Positions 51,860-61,100 of a stretch of DNA of 64,000 nt are shown in pieces (positions within the stretch are counted from its first letter, which is position 1; every line of letters begins with the position of its first letter). The notes under the pieces were generated by a model that ran no database searches, was not told the DNA's origin, and was given only the letters and a program-made list of their open reading frames with translations. The DNA is taken from the NCBI RefSeq assembly GCF_900102945.1, contig NZ_FNGI01000001.1, forward strand, positions 806,001 through 870,000, given 5' to 3'. Both the position numbers and the translations under genes were made by a program. The stretch comes from Modicisalibacter muralis. GTDB lineage: Bacteria > Pseudomonadota > Gammaproteobacteria > Pseudomonadales > Halomonadaceae.

Positions 51860-52141
51860 TCATGCAGCATGCGGGCTCGGTCCGATATCTTCCGGTGTGA
51901 TGATGTCGGCCGACCACACTTTGTCGAGGCGCACCTCCGCCGTCCGATGCGCCATGCGTATCGATTCGGCATCCGGGGCGTCAAAGGCGCAGACGGTGTG
52001 CTTCCGGTCGGCCGAGACATACGACTGGAGCCACTTGCCGCCGTACTGCGCGATACAAGGCAACAGCCGGCTTCCCATCTGTTCAAAGTCGGAATCGGTC
52101 AACGGGGTGTCGAAGTAGCGTTCTACGATCAGCTTGGTCAT
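51860..52141 (-). CDS. DUF4242 small protein
   Basis: A 93-residue ferredoxin-like protein (VERYFDTPLTDSDFEQM, YVSADRKHTVCAFDAPDAES) of the DUF4242 group, which includes a Streptomyces nickel-binding protein. AGGAGG lies 7 bp before the ATG at 52141; the frame upstream of that start is not coding in character. It is the last gene of a group with a methyltransferase and a SARP-type regulator, 74 bp after the methyltransferase. Confidence 0.88.
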   Translation of the reverse strand: MTKLIVERYFDTPLTDSDFEQMGSRLLPCIAQYGGKWLQSYVSADRKHTVCAFDAPDAESIRMAHRTAEVRLDKVWSADIITPEDIGPSPHAA

Positions 52142-52215
52142 GTCGAGCCTCCTTCCGGCCAGGCCGGAATCGGGGCCGCCGGCCAGACTGACCGGCGGCA
52201 TGGTCGTTCTCCTTG

Positions 52216-53295
52216 TCAGGGTCGCGCTTCGAAGATCAGATTGAACGGCGTCTGCGTGGCGCGACGGAATTGCGAGAAGCCACCTTGGGTGGCGACGTCC
52301 CGCAGGCGCTTTTCGCCGGCCTGGGCACCGAGCGCGAGGCCGACTTCCTGCGACAGCGAACAGGGTGTGCATACCAGCGTGGAGACCGAATAGAACGCTC
52401 GCCCGACGGGGTTGAGATTGTCCTCCACGCGGTCGTTGGCGAACGGCTCCACGATCATCCAGGCGCCGTCGGGCTTAAGCGATTGGCGGATATGCGACGA
52501 TGCGCCCACCGGGTCGCCCATGTCGTGCAGGCAGTCGAATACCGTGACCAGATCGTAGGCGCCGCCGTCGTAGTCCTTGGCCGAGGCTTTCTCGAATGCC
52601 ACCCGGTCCGAAAGACCGGCCTGAGAGGCGCGTTCGCGCGCCGCATCGACCGAAGCATCGTGATAATCGAAGCCGATAAACTCGGAGTCGGGAAAGGCCT
52701 CGGCCATGATCAGCGTCGACGCGCCGTGGCCACAGCCGACATCCGCGACTCGCGCGCCGGCCTTGAGCTTGTCCAGCGTGCCATCCAGCGCCGGCAGCCA
52801 GTTCTGCACCAGGTTGGCGGCGTAGCCGGGGCGGAAGAAGCGCTCGGTGCCAGTGAACAGCTCCGGGTCGTGCTCGTGCCAGCCCAGGCCCTCGCCGGTG
52901 CGAAACGCCTGTTCGATCTTGGGTGCCGCGCGCAGCGTGGCGACGGCGGACTGGAAGGCGCCGGGCACATAGCAGGGGCTGTTTTCGTCGGCGAGCATCA
53001 GCGCCTGCTCTGGGCTCATGTCGTAGCGCTCGCTGTCGGCGTGATAGCGAATGTAGCCGCCCGCGGCCTGCGAGCGCAGCCATTCACGCACATAGCGCTC
53101 GCTGGTCTCCGTGCGTTCGGCCAGGTCGGCGGAATCGAGCGGGCCATGCTCGGCCAGTGCCTTGTATAGCCCGAGCCGGTCGCCGATGACCACCAGCGGC
53201 GCATGCCAGGTGGCGCCGAAGTCGGTCACCGCCTTGACCAGCAGCCCATGGAGCGCCTCTTCGTCGATTGCAATGTCTTGCTCTGCAGTTGCCAT
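52216..53295 (-). CDS. SAM-dependent methyltransferase with N-terminal winged helix
   Basis: A 359-residue protein. The N-terminal part (about 1-95) is a winged-helix dimerisation domain as in O-methyltransferases (RLGLYKALAEHGPLDSADLA, ETSERYVREWL). The Rossmann domain carries motif I VADVGCGHGAST and GFDYHDASVDAARERA. It resembles the Rv2258c type. Substrate unknown. AAGGAGG precedes the ATG. It lies between the regulator gene and the DUF4242 gene on the same strand. Confidence 0.9.
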   Translation of the reverse strand: MATAEQDIAIDEEALHGLLVKAVTDFGATWHAPLVVIGDRLGLYKALAEHGPLDSADLAERTETSERYVREWLRSQAAGGYIRYHADSERYDMSPEQALMLADENSPCYVPGAFQSAVATLRAAPKIEQAFRTGEGLGWHEHDPELFTGTERFFRPGYAANLVQNWLPALDGTLDKLKAGARVADVGCGHGASTLIMAEAFPDSEFIGFDYHDASVDAARERASQAGLSDRVAFEKASAKDYDGGAYDLVTVFDCLHDMGDPVGASSHIRQSLKPDGAWMIVEPFANDRVEDNLNPVGRAFYSVSTLVCTPCSLSQEVGLALGAQAGEKRLRDVATQGGFSQFRRATQTPFNLIFEARP

Positions 53296-53384
53296 GTCAT
53301 GTCCTCCTTGGTTTGCATGTCACCGGATGAATACAACCGGTCAGGACACATGCTGGCGGCGCGGCATTGGTGCGAGCGTTTGCA

Positions 53385-56300
53385 TCAGCGTTGTATGAGG
53401 GCCGTTTCGGACAAACGGCGGCGGGCATCCGTGTAGGCACGACGTGCCCGGTGTGACAACAAGGGCCGATCGGCGAAATCCGGAGCGACGGCGTCGAGTT
53501 GCGCGCGGGCCGTTTCCCCGTCGCCCGCGCGCCAGGCAAGCTCGGCCAGCAGCGTTTGCGCCAGCGCCATCTCGCTGCGCTGGTCCACGATGCGGGCGGC
53601 GGTGAGCGCCTCGCCGGCACGCTGCTCGGCCGCGTCGTATCGGCCGGCGGCGAGATCGCAGCCGGCGCCGAAAATCTGCACCTGGGCCAGCAGCCATTGG
53701 CTGTCCGCCGAGCGCAGCTGCGCCAGCGCCGCATTGAGCCGGGGTTCAGCATCCGCGGCCAGCAGGGCCATGCCCGCCAGGGCGCCGAGTGCGTGGGCAA
53801 GCGCGGTTTCGCTGTCCAGCCCCATCTTTTCGGCCAGCGGTACCAGTTCCTCACACCAGGGCGTCACCGCTTGTGGACGGCCGCGCTCGAGTTCCAGCAG
53901 CGGCAGGCGGGACAGGCAATAGACTTCCCACCAGTGATCGGAGCTGTTGCGGGCCAGCGCGAGCGCCTGTTCGTAGCACTGGTGCGCCCGCCGCCACTGG
54001 CCGGCGTGCTGATGAGCCAGACCGAGCGCGAGCGGGATTTCGTAGAATTGGTTGTCCAGTTCCGCAGCCAGCGCCTGGGCCTCGAGTGCCAGCGCCCGCA
54101 CGCGCGGCATGTCCCGTTGCAGCATGCCCAGACACTTGGCGCAGTCGGCTATGGCGCGCACCACGGTCACCGGGTCGGCATCGCGCCCGGCCGTCTCGGC
54201 GTTGAACGCCCGTTGTATGGCGTGGTGGGTGTCGCCGGTCTGATAATGGATGTTAGCGAGCAGATAGAAACAATGCGCCAGCAGCGTGGGCCGCCGTTGC
54301 AGCCGTGCCTGTTTGACCAGGTGCAACAAGCGGGCCTGCAGGTCGTCCGGCCGGTACGGCGCCATGCCCGGGTGGACCCACAGTTCCAGCAGTTCGGCTT
54401 CGCGTTCGAGGCGCTGGGTTTCGAGAAGGCGATCCAGAAGCGATATGCCCCGGGTGATCTGCGCCGACACTTCCTCATAGCCGAATATGCTCAGGCCGTA
54501 TCGACCGGCGGCCACCGCAGCGCGCGCGGCCATCGCCGGATCGTCGGCCAGAATGGCGTGTCGCACTAGTTCGTTGGCCTCGGCATCGATTTGCCGCGTC
54601 GCCAGTGTCTGCGCAATCCGGGCATGAATGACGCGCCGGCAGGGTTGTGACACCTGCTGATACGCCGCCTCCCGAATCAGGTCATGGTTGAAATCGTAGC
54701 GGCCATTGTCGGATACCTTGAAAATCCGTCGTTTTTCGAGGATCCCGAGAGCGGTGAGCAATGCCGGCGCCGACAGATCGCAGACCTCTCCGAGCCGCTC
54801 CAGGTCGAAGTCGTGACCCAGCGCTGCGGCCCAAGGCAGCAACGTACTCGTTTGCGCGTCCAAGCCGGCGAGCCGGTCGCCGATCAGCGTATCCAGCGTA
54901 CGCGACAGTTCCAGCGCGCCGCGCTGCATGGCGCGCGCCACTTCCAGCGCGAACAGGGGGTTGCCCTGGCTGTGGCGGTATACGAGCTCGGTGTCCAGCT
55001 CGGGATCCAGCCGGCAGACCAGCGCGCGCGTATCCTCGGCGCTCATGGCCGGGATGTCGAGATCGCGCAGGCGGCCGTCGTGGCGCAGCGCCTGCGTCAG
55101 CTTCTGCGCAGCGGCATTGGTTTCGAGTTCGGACGGACGCGCGGCACAGGCGAACAGCACGCCCCGGCCGGCGGTGGTGCGGATCACGTAGTGCAACAGG
55201 CTGATGGATGCCTTATCCAACCATTGCACGTCGTCGAACAGGATGACCAGCGGCGCCGCCGTTGTCGCCAGGGTGGCGAGCAACTCGGCGACCGTCGCGA
55301 ACAGTAAATTTCGGTCGATGGGCGCAGACCCGGCCGTGTCCAGCTCCGGTCGCAGGGGTGCCAGCACGGCGCGCAGATACTCGGGAATACGTGGGCGCGG
55401 AATGGCGCTCAACAGATCGATCCATGCGCCTTGCGGCCGGGTCGTTTCGACTTCGAAACCGCGGCCCGCGAGCGTCTGCCCGCCCGTGTCGCCCGTCATC
55501 GCCGCCAGTTCCGCCAGCAGACGGGACTTGCCGATGCCGGGTTCGCCGTGCAACCACAGCACTTCCGGTTCTGCGGCAGCGGAAGCCTCGGCGAGCCATG
55601 TCCGCAACGCGGCTGTTTCCTTATGCCGGCCGACCAGGGCTGGCAGATCGTCGCCGGTTTGGCGCACGACCGGCGCACCGGATTGTCCGGCTGACAGTCG
55701 CGCGTAGGCCTCTCGCAGCGTCTGTGAGGGCTTCAGGCCCAGCTCCTCGGCAAGCATGCGTGAGCAGCGACGGAACTGTTTCAATGCTTCGTCGCGACGC
55801 CCGAGGCGTACCAGGCTATCCATGACGTCCGCATGTGCCTCTTCAGCATAGGGATTCAGCCGCAGCCGTGTCCCGGCCCATTCCAACGCCCGCTCGGGCC
55901 GGTCGTGCAGGCGCCGGACCAACGTGGCGAGCACCCGGTCGTGCAGTACATCCAGGCGTTCGCGTTCGCCGGTCAGCCAGGCGGCAAAGCGGTGGCACTC
56001 CGGCAGGTCGATATCTTCCAGCAATACACCACGATAGCGGCGCGCCGCCTCTTCCAGGGTGTCCGTTTCGGCCTGCTCCGGCTCACCGCCCACGAGTTGC
56101 CGGTAGACGAAAACATCCACATCGACGTCGTCGGCCGCGAACGCGATGTGGTCACACTGGGCGATCAGTCGCGCCGTATCCGTATCGTCCACGAGCGGAC
56201 GCAGCTTGCTCAGGCACCAGCGCAGGGCCGCACGCGGGTCAGCCGGGGTTTCAAAGAACAGTTCGCATAACCGTTCGCGTCGCACGGGCTCGCCCGCGAG

Positions 56301-56423
56301 CACAAGAAATGCAAGCAGCGCGCGGCTCTTACGCGACGGCGGCAGCGGCACCAGCACACCGCCTCGGCGCACTTCGAACCGGCCCAGAAGGCCTATATCC
56401 GTTCCCGTGTTTTCCCCTGGCAT
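53385..56423 (-). CDS. SARP/AfsR-like regulator: BTAD + AAA ATPase + TPR
   Basis: A 1012-residue multidomain regulator. The N-terminal winged helix and bacterial transcriptional activator domain cover about 1-245 (GLLGRFEVRRGG, RALLAFLVLAGEPVRRERL, LNPYAEEAHADVMDSLVRLG). A STAND/AAA-type ATPase follows at about 270-560 with Walker A LHGEPGIGKSRLLAEL and Walker B VILFDDVQWLDK. The rest is helical TPR-like sequence. This architecture is rare in gammaproteobacteria and common in actinobacteria and some proteobacterial islands. It likely activates the adjacent methyltransferase and DUF4242 genes. Confidence 0.9.
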   Translation of the reverse strand: MPGENTGTDIGLLGRFEVRRGGVLVPLPPSRKSRALLAFLVLAGEPVRRERLCELFFETPADPRAALRWCLSKLRPLVDDTDTARLIAQCDHIAFAADDVDVDVFVYRQLVGGEPEQAETDTLEEAARRYRGVLLEDIDLPECHRFAAWLTGERERLDVLHDRVLATLVRRLHDRPERALEWAGTRLRLNPYAEEAHADVMDSLVRLGRRDEALKQFRRCSRMLAEELGLKPSQTLREAYARLSAGQSGAPVVRQTGDDLPALVGRHKETAALRTWLAEASAAAEPEVLWLHGEPGIGKSRLLAELAAMTGDTGGQTLAGRGFEVETTRPQGAWIDLLSAIPRPRIPEYLRAVLAPLRPELDTAGSAPIDRNLLFATVAELLATLATTAAPLVILFDDVQWLDKASISLLHYVIRTTAGRGVLFACAARPSELETNAAAQKLTQALRHDGRLRDLDIPAMSAEDTRALVCRLDPELDTELVYRHSQGNPLFALEVARAMQRGALELSRTLDTLIGDRLAGLDAQTSTLLPWAAALGHDFDLERLGEVCDLSAPALLTALGILEKRRIFKVSDNGRYDFNHDLIREAAYQQVSQPCRRVIHARIAQTLATRQIDAEANELVRHAILADDPAMAARAAVAAGRYGLSIFGYEEVSAQITRGISLLDRLLETQRLEREAELLELWVHPGMAPYRPDDLQARLLHLVKQARLQRRPTLLAHCFYLLANIHYQTGDTHHAIQRAFNAETAGRDADPVTVVRAIADCAKCLGMLQRDMPRVRALALEAQALAAELDNQFYEIPLALGLAHQHAGQWRRAHQCYEQALALARNSSDHWWEVYCLSRLPLLELERGRPQAVTPWCEELVPLAEKMGLDSETALAHALGALAGMALLAADAEPRLNAALAQLRSADSQWLLAQVQIFGAGCDLAAGRYDAAEQRAGEALTAARIVDQRSEMALAQTLLAELAWRAGDGETARAQLDAVAPDFADRPLLSHRARRAYTDARRRLSETALIQR

Positions 56424-56516
56424 CGCTCGGCAATCCTCCTCATGGAAGGACTATCCTCGTTAGTGTACGCCTCGAAACGGATTTTTCTATTAGGTTGTTG
56501 CGCGGCGGCGCCCTCG

Positions 56517-56544
56517 CGCTTCGACAAGCTCAGCGTGAACGGGG
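56517..56544. repeat. Copy of the widespread TTCGACAAGCTCAGC intergenic repeat
   Basis: CTTCGACAAGCTCAGCGTGA followed by ACGGGG matches, from memory, an extragenic repeat that is abundant in many proteobacterial genomes. It is intergenic, between the SARP-type regulator and a small membrane protein. Only one copy is in the window. Confidence 0.6.
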
Positions 56545-56594
56545 AATAGCACAAAAGAGGGCAAGTTCCGGGCTAGGCCGGTGAGAGAAAAACG

Positions 56595-56632
56595 ACAAAG
56601 ACACAAGCCCGGCGCCAGGCCGGGCTTGTGAT
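56595..56632 (-). terminator. Rho-independent terminator of the small membrane protein gene
   Basis: CACAAGCCCGGC (56602-56613) and GCCGGGCTTGTG (56619-56630) form a perfect 12-bp stem around a 5-base loop. On the minus strand a T-rich stretch (TCTTTGTCGTTTTTC) follows. It starts 22 bp after the stop codon. Confidence 0.85.
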
Positions 56633-56652
56633 GGCAGAAACGAGCACTTCGC

Positions 56653-57069
56653 TCAACCTATCGGACAACTATCCTCGTTCGAGGGGGCGACCTGCCCCAA
56701 CTCCAACAACTGGCGCTCGGCCTCACTATCAACCAGCAGCACGTCGTGGGTACTCACCCCATGTAGCGTCGCGACGTGCTCCACCTCGATGCGATGCTCT
56801 TCGAGCGCCACACGCTTCAGAAGGCTGCGCGACGGCGTCAGGCACCTGAGCACCAGCCAGATCGACAAGGCAGCCAGCAACAGCCACAGACCGTAATCCA
56901 CAATGAAGACGATCAGCGCCACGCCGCTGGCGAACCAGCCGGTCATGCCGATCATCAGCGCGGCCCAGACGCTCCATAGCTCGTTCGGCAAGCCGAGAAA
57001 GCGATTGGCGGTCACCAGCGCTTTCTCATGGTACTTAGGTGTATATGCCACGGGCTGCCGAGCGAGCAT
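56653..57069 (-). CDS. Small inner-membrane protein of unknown function
   Basis: A 138-residue protein with two hydrophobic segments (about 33-54 and 56-76: WSVWAALMIGMTGWFASGVA, IVDYGLWLLLAALSIWLVLR) and a soluble C-terminus (EHRIEVEHVATLHGVSTHDV). I recognise no family. No good ribosome site precedes the ATG at 57069. It has its own strong terminator. Confidence 0.68.
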   Translation of the reverse strand: MLARQPVAYTPKYHEKALVTANRFLGLPNELWSVWAALMIGMTGWFASGVALIVFIVDYGLWLLLAALSIWLVLRCLTPSRSLLKRVALEEHRIEVEHVATLHGVSTHDVLLVDSEAERQLLELGQVAPSNEDSCPIG

Positions 57070-57197
57070 GGCCGTCTCACTGAAAGAGTTCTCGAATCGT
57101 TTCAGTTTGAACGGTCTTAGGCGCGACCATTGCGCCGATTAGCCGCCGTTCTTGGCCTCAATTTGTCGGCTTGCAACCATCGCTGATGGCCGAAAAC

Positions 57198-58538
57198 TCA
57201 TGCTTGCATCGATGATTCGCCCCGCCCCACGGCGAAATACAGAATCCCGGCCTGCTTCACCGCATCGGGCTCGAACAGGTTGCGCCCATCGACGATCACC
57301 GGCGTGGCGAGTTCGCGCTTGAGCCAGGCGAAATCGACCGTGCGATAGCTCTTCCATTCGGTACAGATGACCAGCGCATCGGCACCCTCGACCGCCGCCT
57401 CGCGGCTATCGGCCAGGGTCAGGTCGTTGCGTTGGCCATAGAGGCGTCGGCACTCGTCCATGGCTTCGGGGTCGTGCGCCTGCACCTTGGCGCCTACCGC
57501 CCATAGCGCCTCCATCAGCGCCCGGCTGGGCGCTTCACGCATGTCGTCGGTATCGGGTTTGAAGGCCAGGCCCCACAGCGCGATGGTCTTGCCTTTGAGT
57601 TCGCCATCGAAGGCCCGCTGGAGCTTGGTAAACAGCGTGGTCTTCTGACGCCGGTTGACCGCCTCCACGGCGCCCAGCAACTCGGCCGGGTAACCGACCT
57701 GCCCAGCGGTGCGCGCCAGGGCCTGGACATCCTTGGGGAAACACGAGCCGCCATAGCCGCAGCCAGGGTAGATGAAGTGATAGCCGATGCGTGGGTCGGA
57801 GCCGATACCGCGGCGTACTTCCTCGATATCCGCGCCGAGGCGCTCGGCGAGGTTGGCGATCTCGTTCATGAAACTGATCTTGGTCGCCAGCATGGCGTTG
57901 GCGGCGTACTTGGTCAGCTCGGCGCTGCGCACGTCCATGAACATCAGTTTTTCATGGTTGCGGTTATACGGCGCGTAACACTCGCGCATCAGCGCTTCGA
58001 CGCGCTCGGAATCGGTACCCACCACGATCCGCGCGCCCCTGGTGAAGTCATCGATGGCCGCGCCTTCCTTGAGAAACTCCGGGTTGGAGCAGACATCGAA
58101 CTCGAGCTGGCTACCGCGTTTGGCGAGCGCCTGGCTCAGCGCGGCACCAACCTTGTCGGCGGTGCCCACCGGCACGGTGGACTTGTCGATCACCACCTTG
58201 TAATCGTCCATGTGCTCGCCGATGGTTTTCGCCACCGCCAGCACGTACTGCAAATCGGCACTGCCATCTTCATCGGCAGGAGTACCCACGGCGATGAACT
58301 GCAACAGGCCAAACGTCACGGCCTCGGCGGGATCGGTGGTGAAGCGCAGCCGGCCGGCATGCATATTGTCACGAACCATCGACTCGAGGCCGGGCTCGTA
58401 GATGGGAATCTCGCCGCGCTTCAAGCGTGAAACCTTGTCGGCATCCACATCCATGCATATCACGTCGTGGCCGACATCGGCGAGACAGGTGCCGGTGACC
58501 AGGCCAACGTAGCCGGTGCCGAAGATGGCGATTTTCAT
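57198..58538 (-). CDS. ugd: UDP-glucose 6-dehydrogenase
   Basis: Makes UDP-glucuronate for capsule or exopolysaccharide. The 446 residues show the NAD motif [11 protein letters not shown] at the start, [23 protein letters not shown], and the catalytic cysteine C266 in [12 protein letters not shown]. The ATG at 58538 starts the Rossmann fold directly; the frame continues upstream to 58643 without support. No other polysaccharide gene is adjacent. Confidence 0.95.
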   Translation of the reverse strand: MKIAIFGTGYVGLVTGTCLADVGHDVICMDVDADKVSRLKRGEIPIYEPGLESMVRDNMHAGRLRFTTDPAEAVTFGLLQFIAVGTPADEDGSADLQYVLAVAKTIGEHMDDYKVVIDKSTVPVGTADKVGAALSQALAKRGSQLEFDVCSNPEFLKEGAAIDDFTRGARIVVGTDSERVEALMRECYAPYNRNHEKLMFMDVRSAELTKYAANAMLATKISFMNEIANLAERLGADIEEVRRGIGSDPRIGYHFIYPGCGYGGSCFPKDVQALARTAGQVGYPAELLGAVEAVNRRQKTTLFTKLQRAFDGELKGKTIALWGLAFKPDTDDMREAPSRALMEALWAVGAKVQAHDPEAMDECRRLYGQRNDLTLADSREAAVEGADALVICTEWKSYRTVDFAWLKRELATPVIVDGRNLFEPDAVKQAGILYFAVGRGESSMQA

Positions 58539-58663
58539 GGAATAGCGATCCTGTTGTGCGTCTGATTGGTCAGGCCGGGGCAGCGTCCCTGCGCCGTGCC
58601 ATAGGAATGGCATTATCATGCCATTGGTCATCAGCCTGGTCACCCGTTGCCGCGACCACCGTG

Positions 58664-59347
58664 TCAGCCCGGCATCGCTTCCCTGCCATTGAGCTTTTGC
58701 ACGCTGGCCACGAAATCGCTGAAACGCTCGCCCTGGATCAGCACATGACTGCGTAACGCCTGTTCTGCTCGCAGCGAATCCCCCGTTTCGATCGCCTCGA
58801 CGATCTCGCCATGCTCGCTGAGCGAGCTGCCCATTCGATGGCGTACCTGAAGTTGCAAGCGTCGATAGGGTTTCAGGCGCTGCTTGAGTTGGTGCGCTTC
58901 GTCGGCGAGAAAACCATTATGGCTCGCCTTGTAAATGCAGTGATGAAAGCGCTCGTTTTCATAGTAATAGTCGTCGGGGTCGCCCTGCCTGGCGGACGCC
59001 TCGCAACGCGTCAGCGCCTCATGCAGTGCCGCCAGCTCTTCGGCCGTGATCCGTCTGGCGGCCAAACGGCCACACATGCCTTCGAGTTCCGCCATGACCT
59101 CGAACATTTCGATCAGTTGCGCCACGCCCACCCTGGCCACGAAGGTGCCCTTCTTCGGCGATACCGTCACCAGACCGCTGGCGGTCAATTGAACGATGGC
59201 CTCGCGAATCGGCGTGCGCGACACATTGAACTGCCTGGCCAGGGCTTCGGGGTCGAGACGTTCACCGGGCGCGCGGCGGCCATTGATGATGTCGTCTTCC
59301 AGCGAATCGCGCAGTCGCTGGGCATTCGATCGTTTCGCACCATTCAC
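58664..59347 (-). CDS. matR: GntR-family (FCD) regulator, MatR-like
   Basis: A 227-residue regulator with winged helix at about 8-75 ([21 protein letters not shown], read as two parts; [20 protein letters not shown]) and an FCD domain. The start is GTG at 59347 with AGGAGG 7 bp upstream. It is divergent from a TRAP transporter / malonyl-CoA decarboxylase / malonyl-CoA synthetase operon, the arrangement of MatR in rhizobial malonate catabolism. It presumably represses that operon until malonate is present. Binding sites are visible in the gap. Confidence 0.85.
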   Translation of the reverse strand: MNGAKRSNAQRLRDSLEDDIINGRRAPGERLDPEALARQFNVSRTPIREAIVQLTASGLVTVSPKKGTFVARVGVAQLIEMFEVMAELEGMCGRLAARRITAEELAALHEALTRCEASARQGDPDDYYYENERFHHCIYKASHNGFLADEAHQLKQRLKPYRRLQLQVRHRMGSSLSEHGEIVEAIETGDSLRAEQALRSHVLIQGERFSDFVASVQKLNGREAMPG

Positions 59348-59417
59348 GGGCTTCCTCCTGCTCTACATTACCGACTCATCATCCAGCGAACCGCCACCTT
59401 GGTCTAGCGACATAAAA

Positions 59418-59472
59418 TTGACATCAGTATACGCAACGACTATTGAAGTATACATCAGCATCGCTGATATAC
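59418..59472 (+). promoter_or_regulatory. Promoter and GntR operators of the malonate operon
   Basis: TTGACA (59418-59423) and TATTGA (59441-59446) are spaced 17 bp and form a likely sigma-70 promoter. GTATAC occurs at 59427 and 59448, two helical turns apart, and a perfect inverted repeat ATCAGC-ATC-GCTGAT covers 59454-59468. GTATAC is also the core of the published MatR operator as I remember it. Repressor bound here would block the promoter. Confidence 0.65.
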
Positions 59473-59504
59473 ATCACACAAGAATAATGTTCCCAGGAGA
59501 CGCT

Positions 59505-60503
59505 ATGAAACGCCAACTCAGCTCCGCGATCGCCGCGGCGGCCCTGATTCTTGCCTTCAGCTCCGCCGCTTCCGCGCAAACCGTGCTGCGCCTATCCCAC
59601 CAGTTTCCCGGCGGACAAGGAGACGTGCGTGACGAGATGGCACAGCTAATGGCCGACGAAGTCGCCGCCGCCGACGTCGATCTCGAAATTCAGGTCTATC
59701 CCGGCCAGTCGCTATTCAAGGCCAAGGAGCAATGGAGTGCGCTGGTACGTGGCCGGCTCGACATGACATCGCTACCGCTCGACTACGCCAGCGGCCGTCA
59801 TCCTGAATTTTCGGCCACGCTCATGCCGGGCCTGGTGCGTAATCATGACCGTGCCCAGCGGCTGAACGACTCCGAATTCATGACCATGATCAAGGACATC
59901 ATCAACGAGGCCGGCGCGCGAGTGCTCGCCGATGCCTGGCTGGCGGGCGGCTTCGCCTCGAGCATGCGTTGCATCACCTCCCCCGACACGGTCGAAGGCC
60001 AGACCATGCGCGCCGCCGGACCAGCCTTCGATGAAATGCTGGCCACGGCCGGTGCCTCGATCGCCTCGATGCCGTCCTCGGAAATCTATACCGCCATGCA
60101 GACCGGGGTTCTCGATGGCGCCAACACCTCTTCGGGCTCGTTCGTATCCTATCGCATCTACGAGCAGGTCGACTGCCTGACCGCTCCTGGTGAGAACGCC
60201 CTGTGGTTCATGTACGAGCCGATTCTGATTTCCGAGCAGAGCTGGGATGGTCTCAACGAGGAACAACAACAGGCGCTGACCGAAGCCGGCCAGAAAGCCG
60301 AGGAGTTCTTCGCCAGTGAAGCGGCGGCACTCGATCAGGAAATGGTCGAAGTCTTCAAGGAGAACGGCGTCAAGGTCGTCACCATGTCCAAGGAGGATTA
60401 CCAGGCCTGGCTGGATATCGCCAAGCAGAGTTCCTACAAGACCTTCGCCGAAAACGTTCCCATGGGGCAGGAGTTGATCGACGCGGCACTCGCCGTGGAA
60501 TAA
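59505..60503 (+). CDS. dctP: TRAP transporter substrate-binding protein (DctP type)
   Basis: A 332-residue periplasmic binding protein with signal peptide (about 1-26, ending ASA). Typical DctP marks are RLSHQFPGGQGDVRDEM, VYPGQSLFKAKEQW and TAMQTGVLDGANTSSGSF. The ATG at 59505 follows AGGAGA; the frame is open upstream but overlaps the divergent regulator. Malonate is the likely substrate because the operon ends in malonyl-CoA enzymes. Confidence 0.9.
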   Translation: MKRQLSSAIAAAALILAFSSAASAQTVLRLSHQFPGGQGDVRDEMAQLMADEVAAADVDLEIQVYPGQSLFKAKEQWSALVRGRLDMTSLPLDYASGRHPEFSATLMPGLVRNHDRAQRLNDSEFMTMIKDIINEAGARVLADAWLAGGFASSMRCITSPDTVEGQTMRAAGPAFDEMLATAGASIASMPSSEIYTAMQTGVLDGANTSSGSFVSYRIYEQVDCLTAPGENALWFMYEPILISEQSWDGLNEEQQQALTEAGQKAEEFFASEAAALDQEMVEVFKENGVKVVTMSKEDYQAWLDIAKQSSYKTFAENVPMGQELIDAALAVE

Positions 60504-60576
60504 CGGCTTCCGACACAACCACAACACCGGCCGTCTCTGGCGAGGCGGCCATCGACCAACGACGTCGGGGGATGAC

Positions 60577-61098
60577 ATGGCCGAGTCCTCGAGCCACCCG
60601 GTAGCGTCCAGTCACGGCGTTATCGGTGCCTATATCCGTTGCATGGACAACTTGTCCCGTATCGCCGCCGTTGTCGCGGGTACCCTGCTCGCGATAGGCG
60701 TTCTGGCGATCTGCCATATGATCTTCATGCGTTACATTCTGGGCGAAAGCACCGTCTGGCAGACGGAGTTCACCATCTTCTCGATCACCGACGCGATGCT
60801 GCTCGGCACGCCCTATGTACTGATGACCGGCGGACACGTGGCTGTCACCGCGCTCCCCGATGTCATCGGCGGAGTCATTCGCAAGATCATGCTGCTGATC
60901 GCCTCACTGGTCGGGCTCGGCTTCTGCATCGCACTGAGTTATGGCTCTTGGCACTACCTTATCGAAGCCTACAACCTGGGGTGGACCACCGGCACGGTAT
61001 GGAATCCGTTGCTGTGGCCGGCACTGCTGCCGGTGGCTATCGGCACCAGCCTGCTTGCGCTGCAATACATCGCGGAAATTCTTCGGGGGGAATCCTGA
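60577..61098 (+). CDS. dctQ: TRAP transporter small permease (DctQ type)
   Basis: A 173-residue membrane protein with four hydrophobic segments and the DctQ-type YILGESTVWQTEFTIFSI region. It forms the membrane complex with the large subunit that starts 2 bp after its stop. GGGGGATG lies before the ATG. Confidence 0.9.
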   Translation: MAESSSHPVASSHGVIGAYIRCMDNLSRIAAVVAGTLLAIGVLAICHMIFMRYILGESTVWQTEFTIFSITDAMLLGTPYVLMTGGHVAVTALPDVIGGVIRKIMLLIASLVGLGFCIALSYGSWHYLIEAYNLGWTTGTVWNPLLWPALLPVAIGTSLLALQYIAEILRGES

Positions 61099-61100
61099 GC

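Noticed and set aside
56517-56544. Insertion-sequence end or transposon terminal repeat
   Set aside because: There is no transposase gene or matching partner end nearby; it fits a dispersed extragenic repeat better.
60639-61100. Upstream extension of the dctM frame through dctQ
   Set aside because: This part is arginine/histidine-rich out-of-frame sequence of dctQ; the real dctM begins at 61101 with hydrophobic, family-typical sequence.
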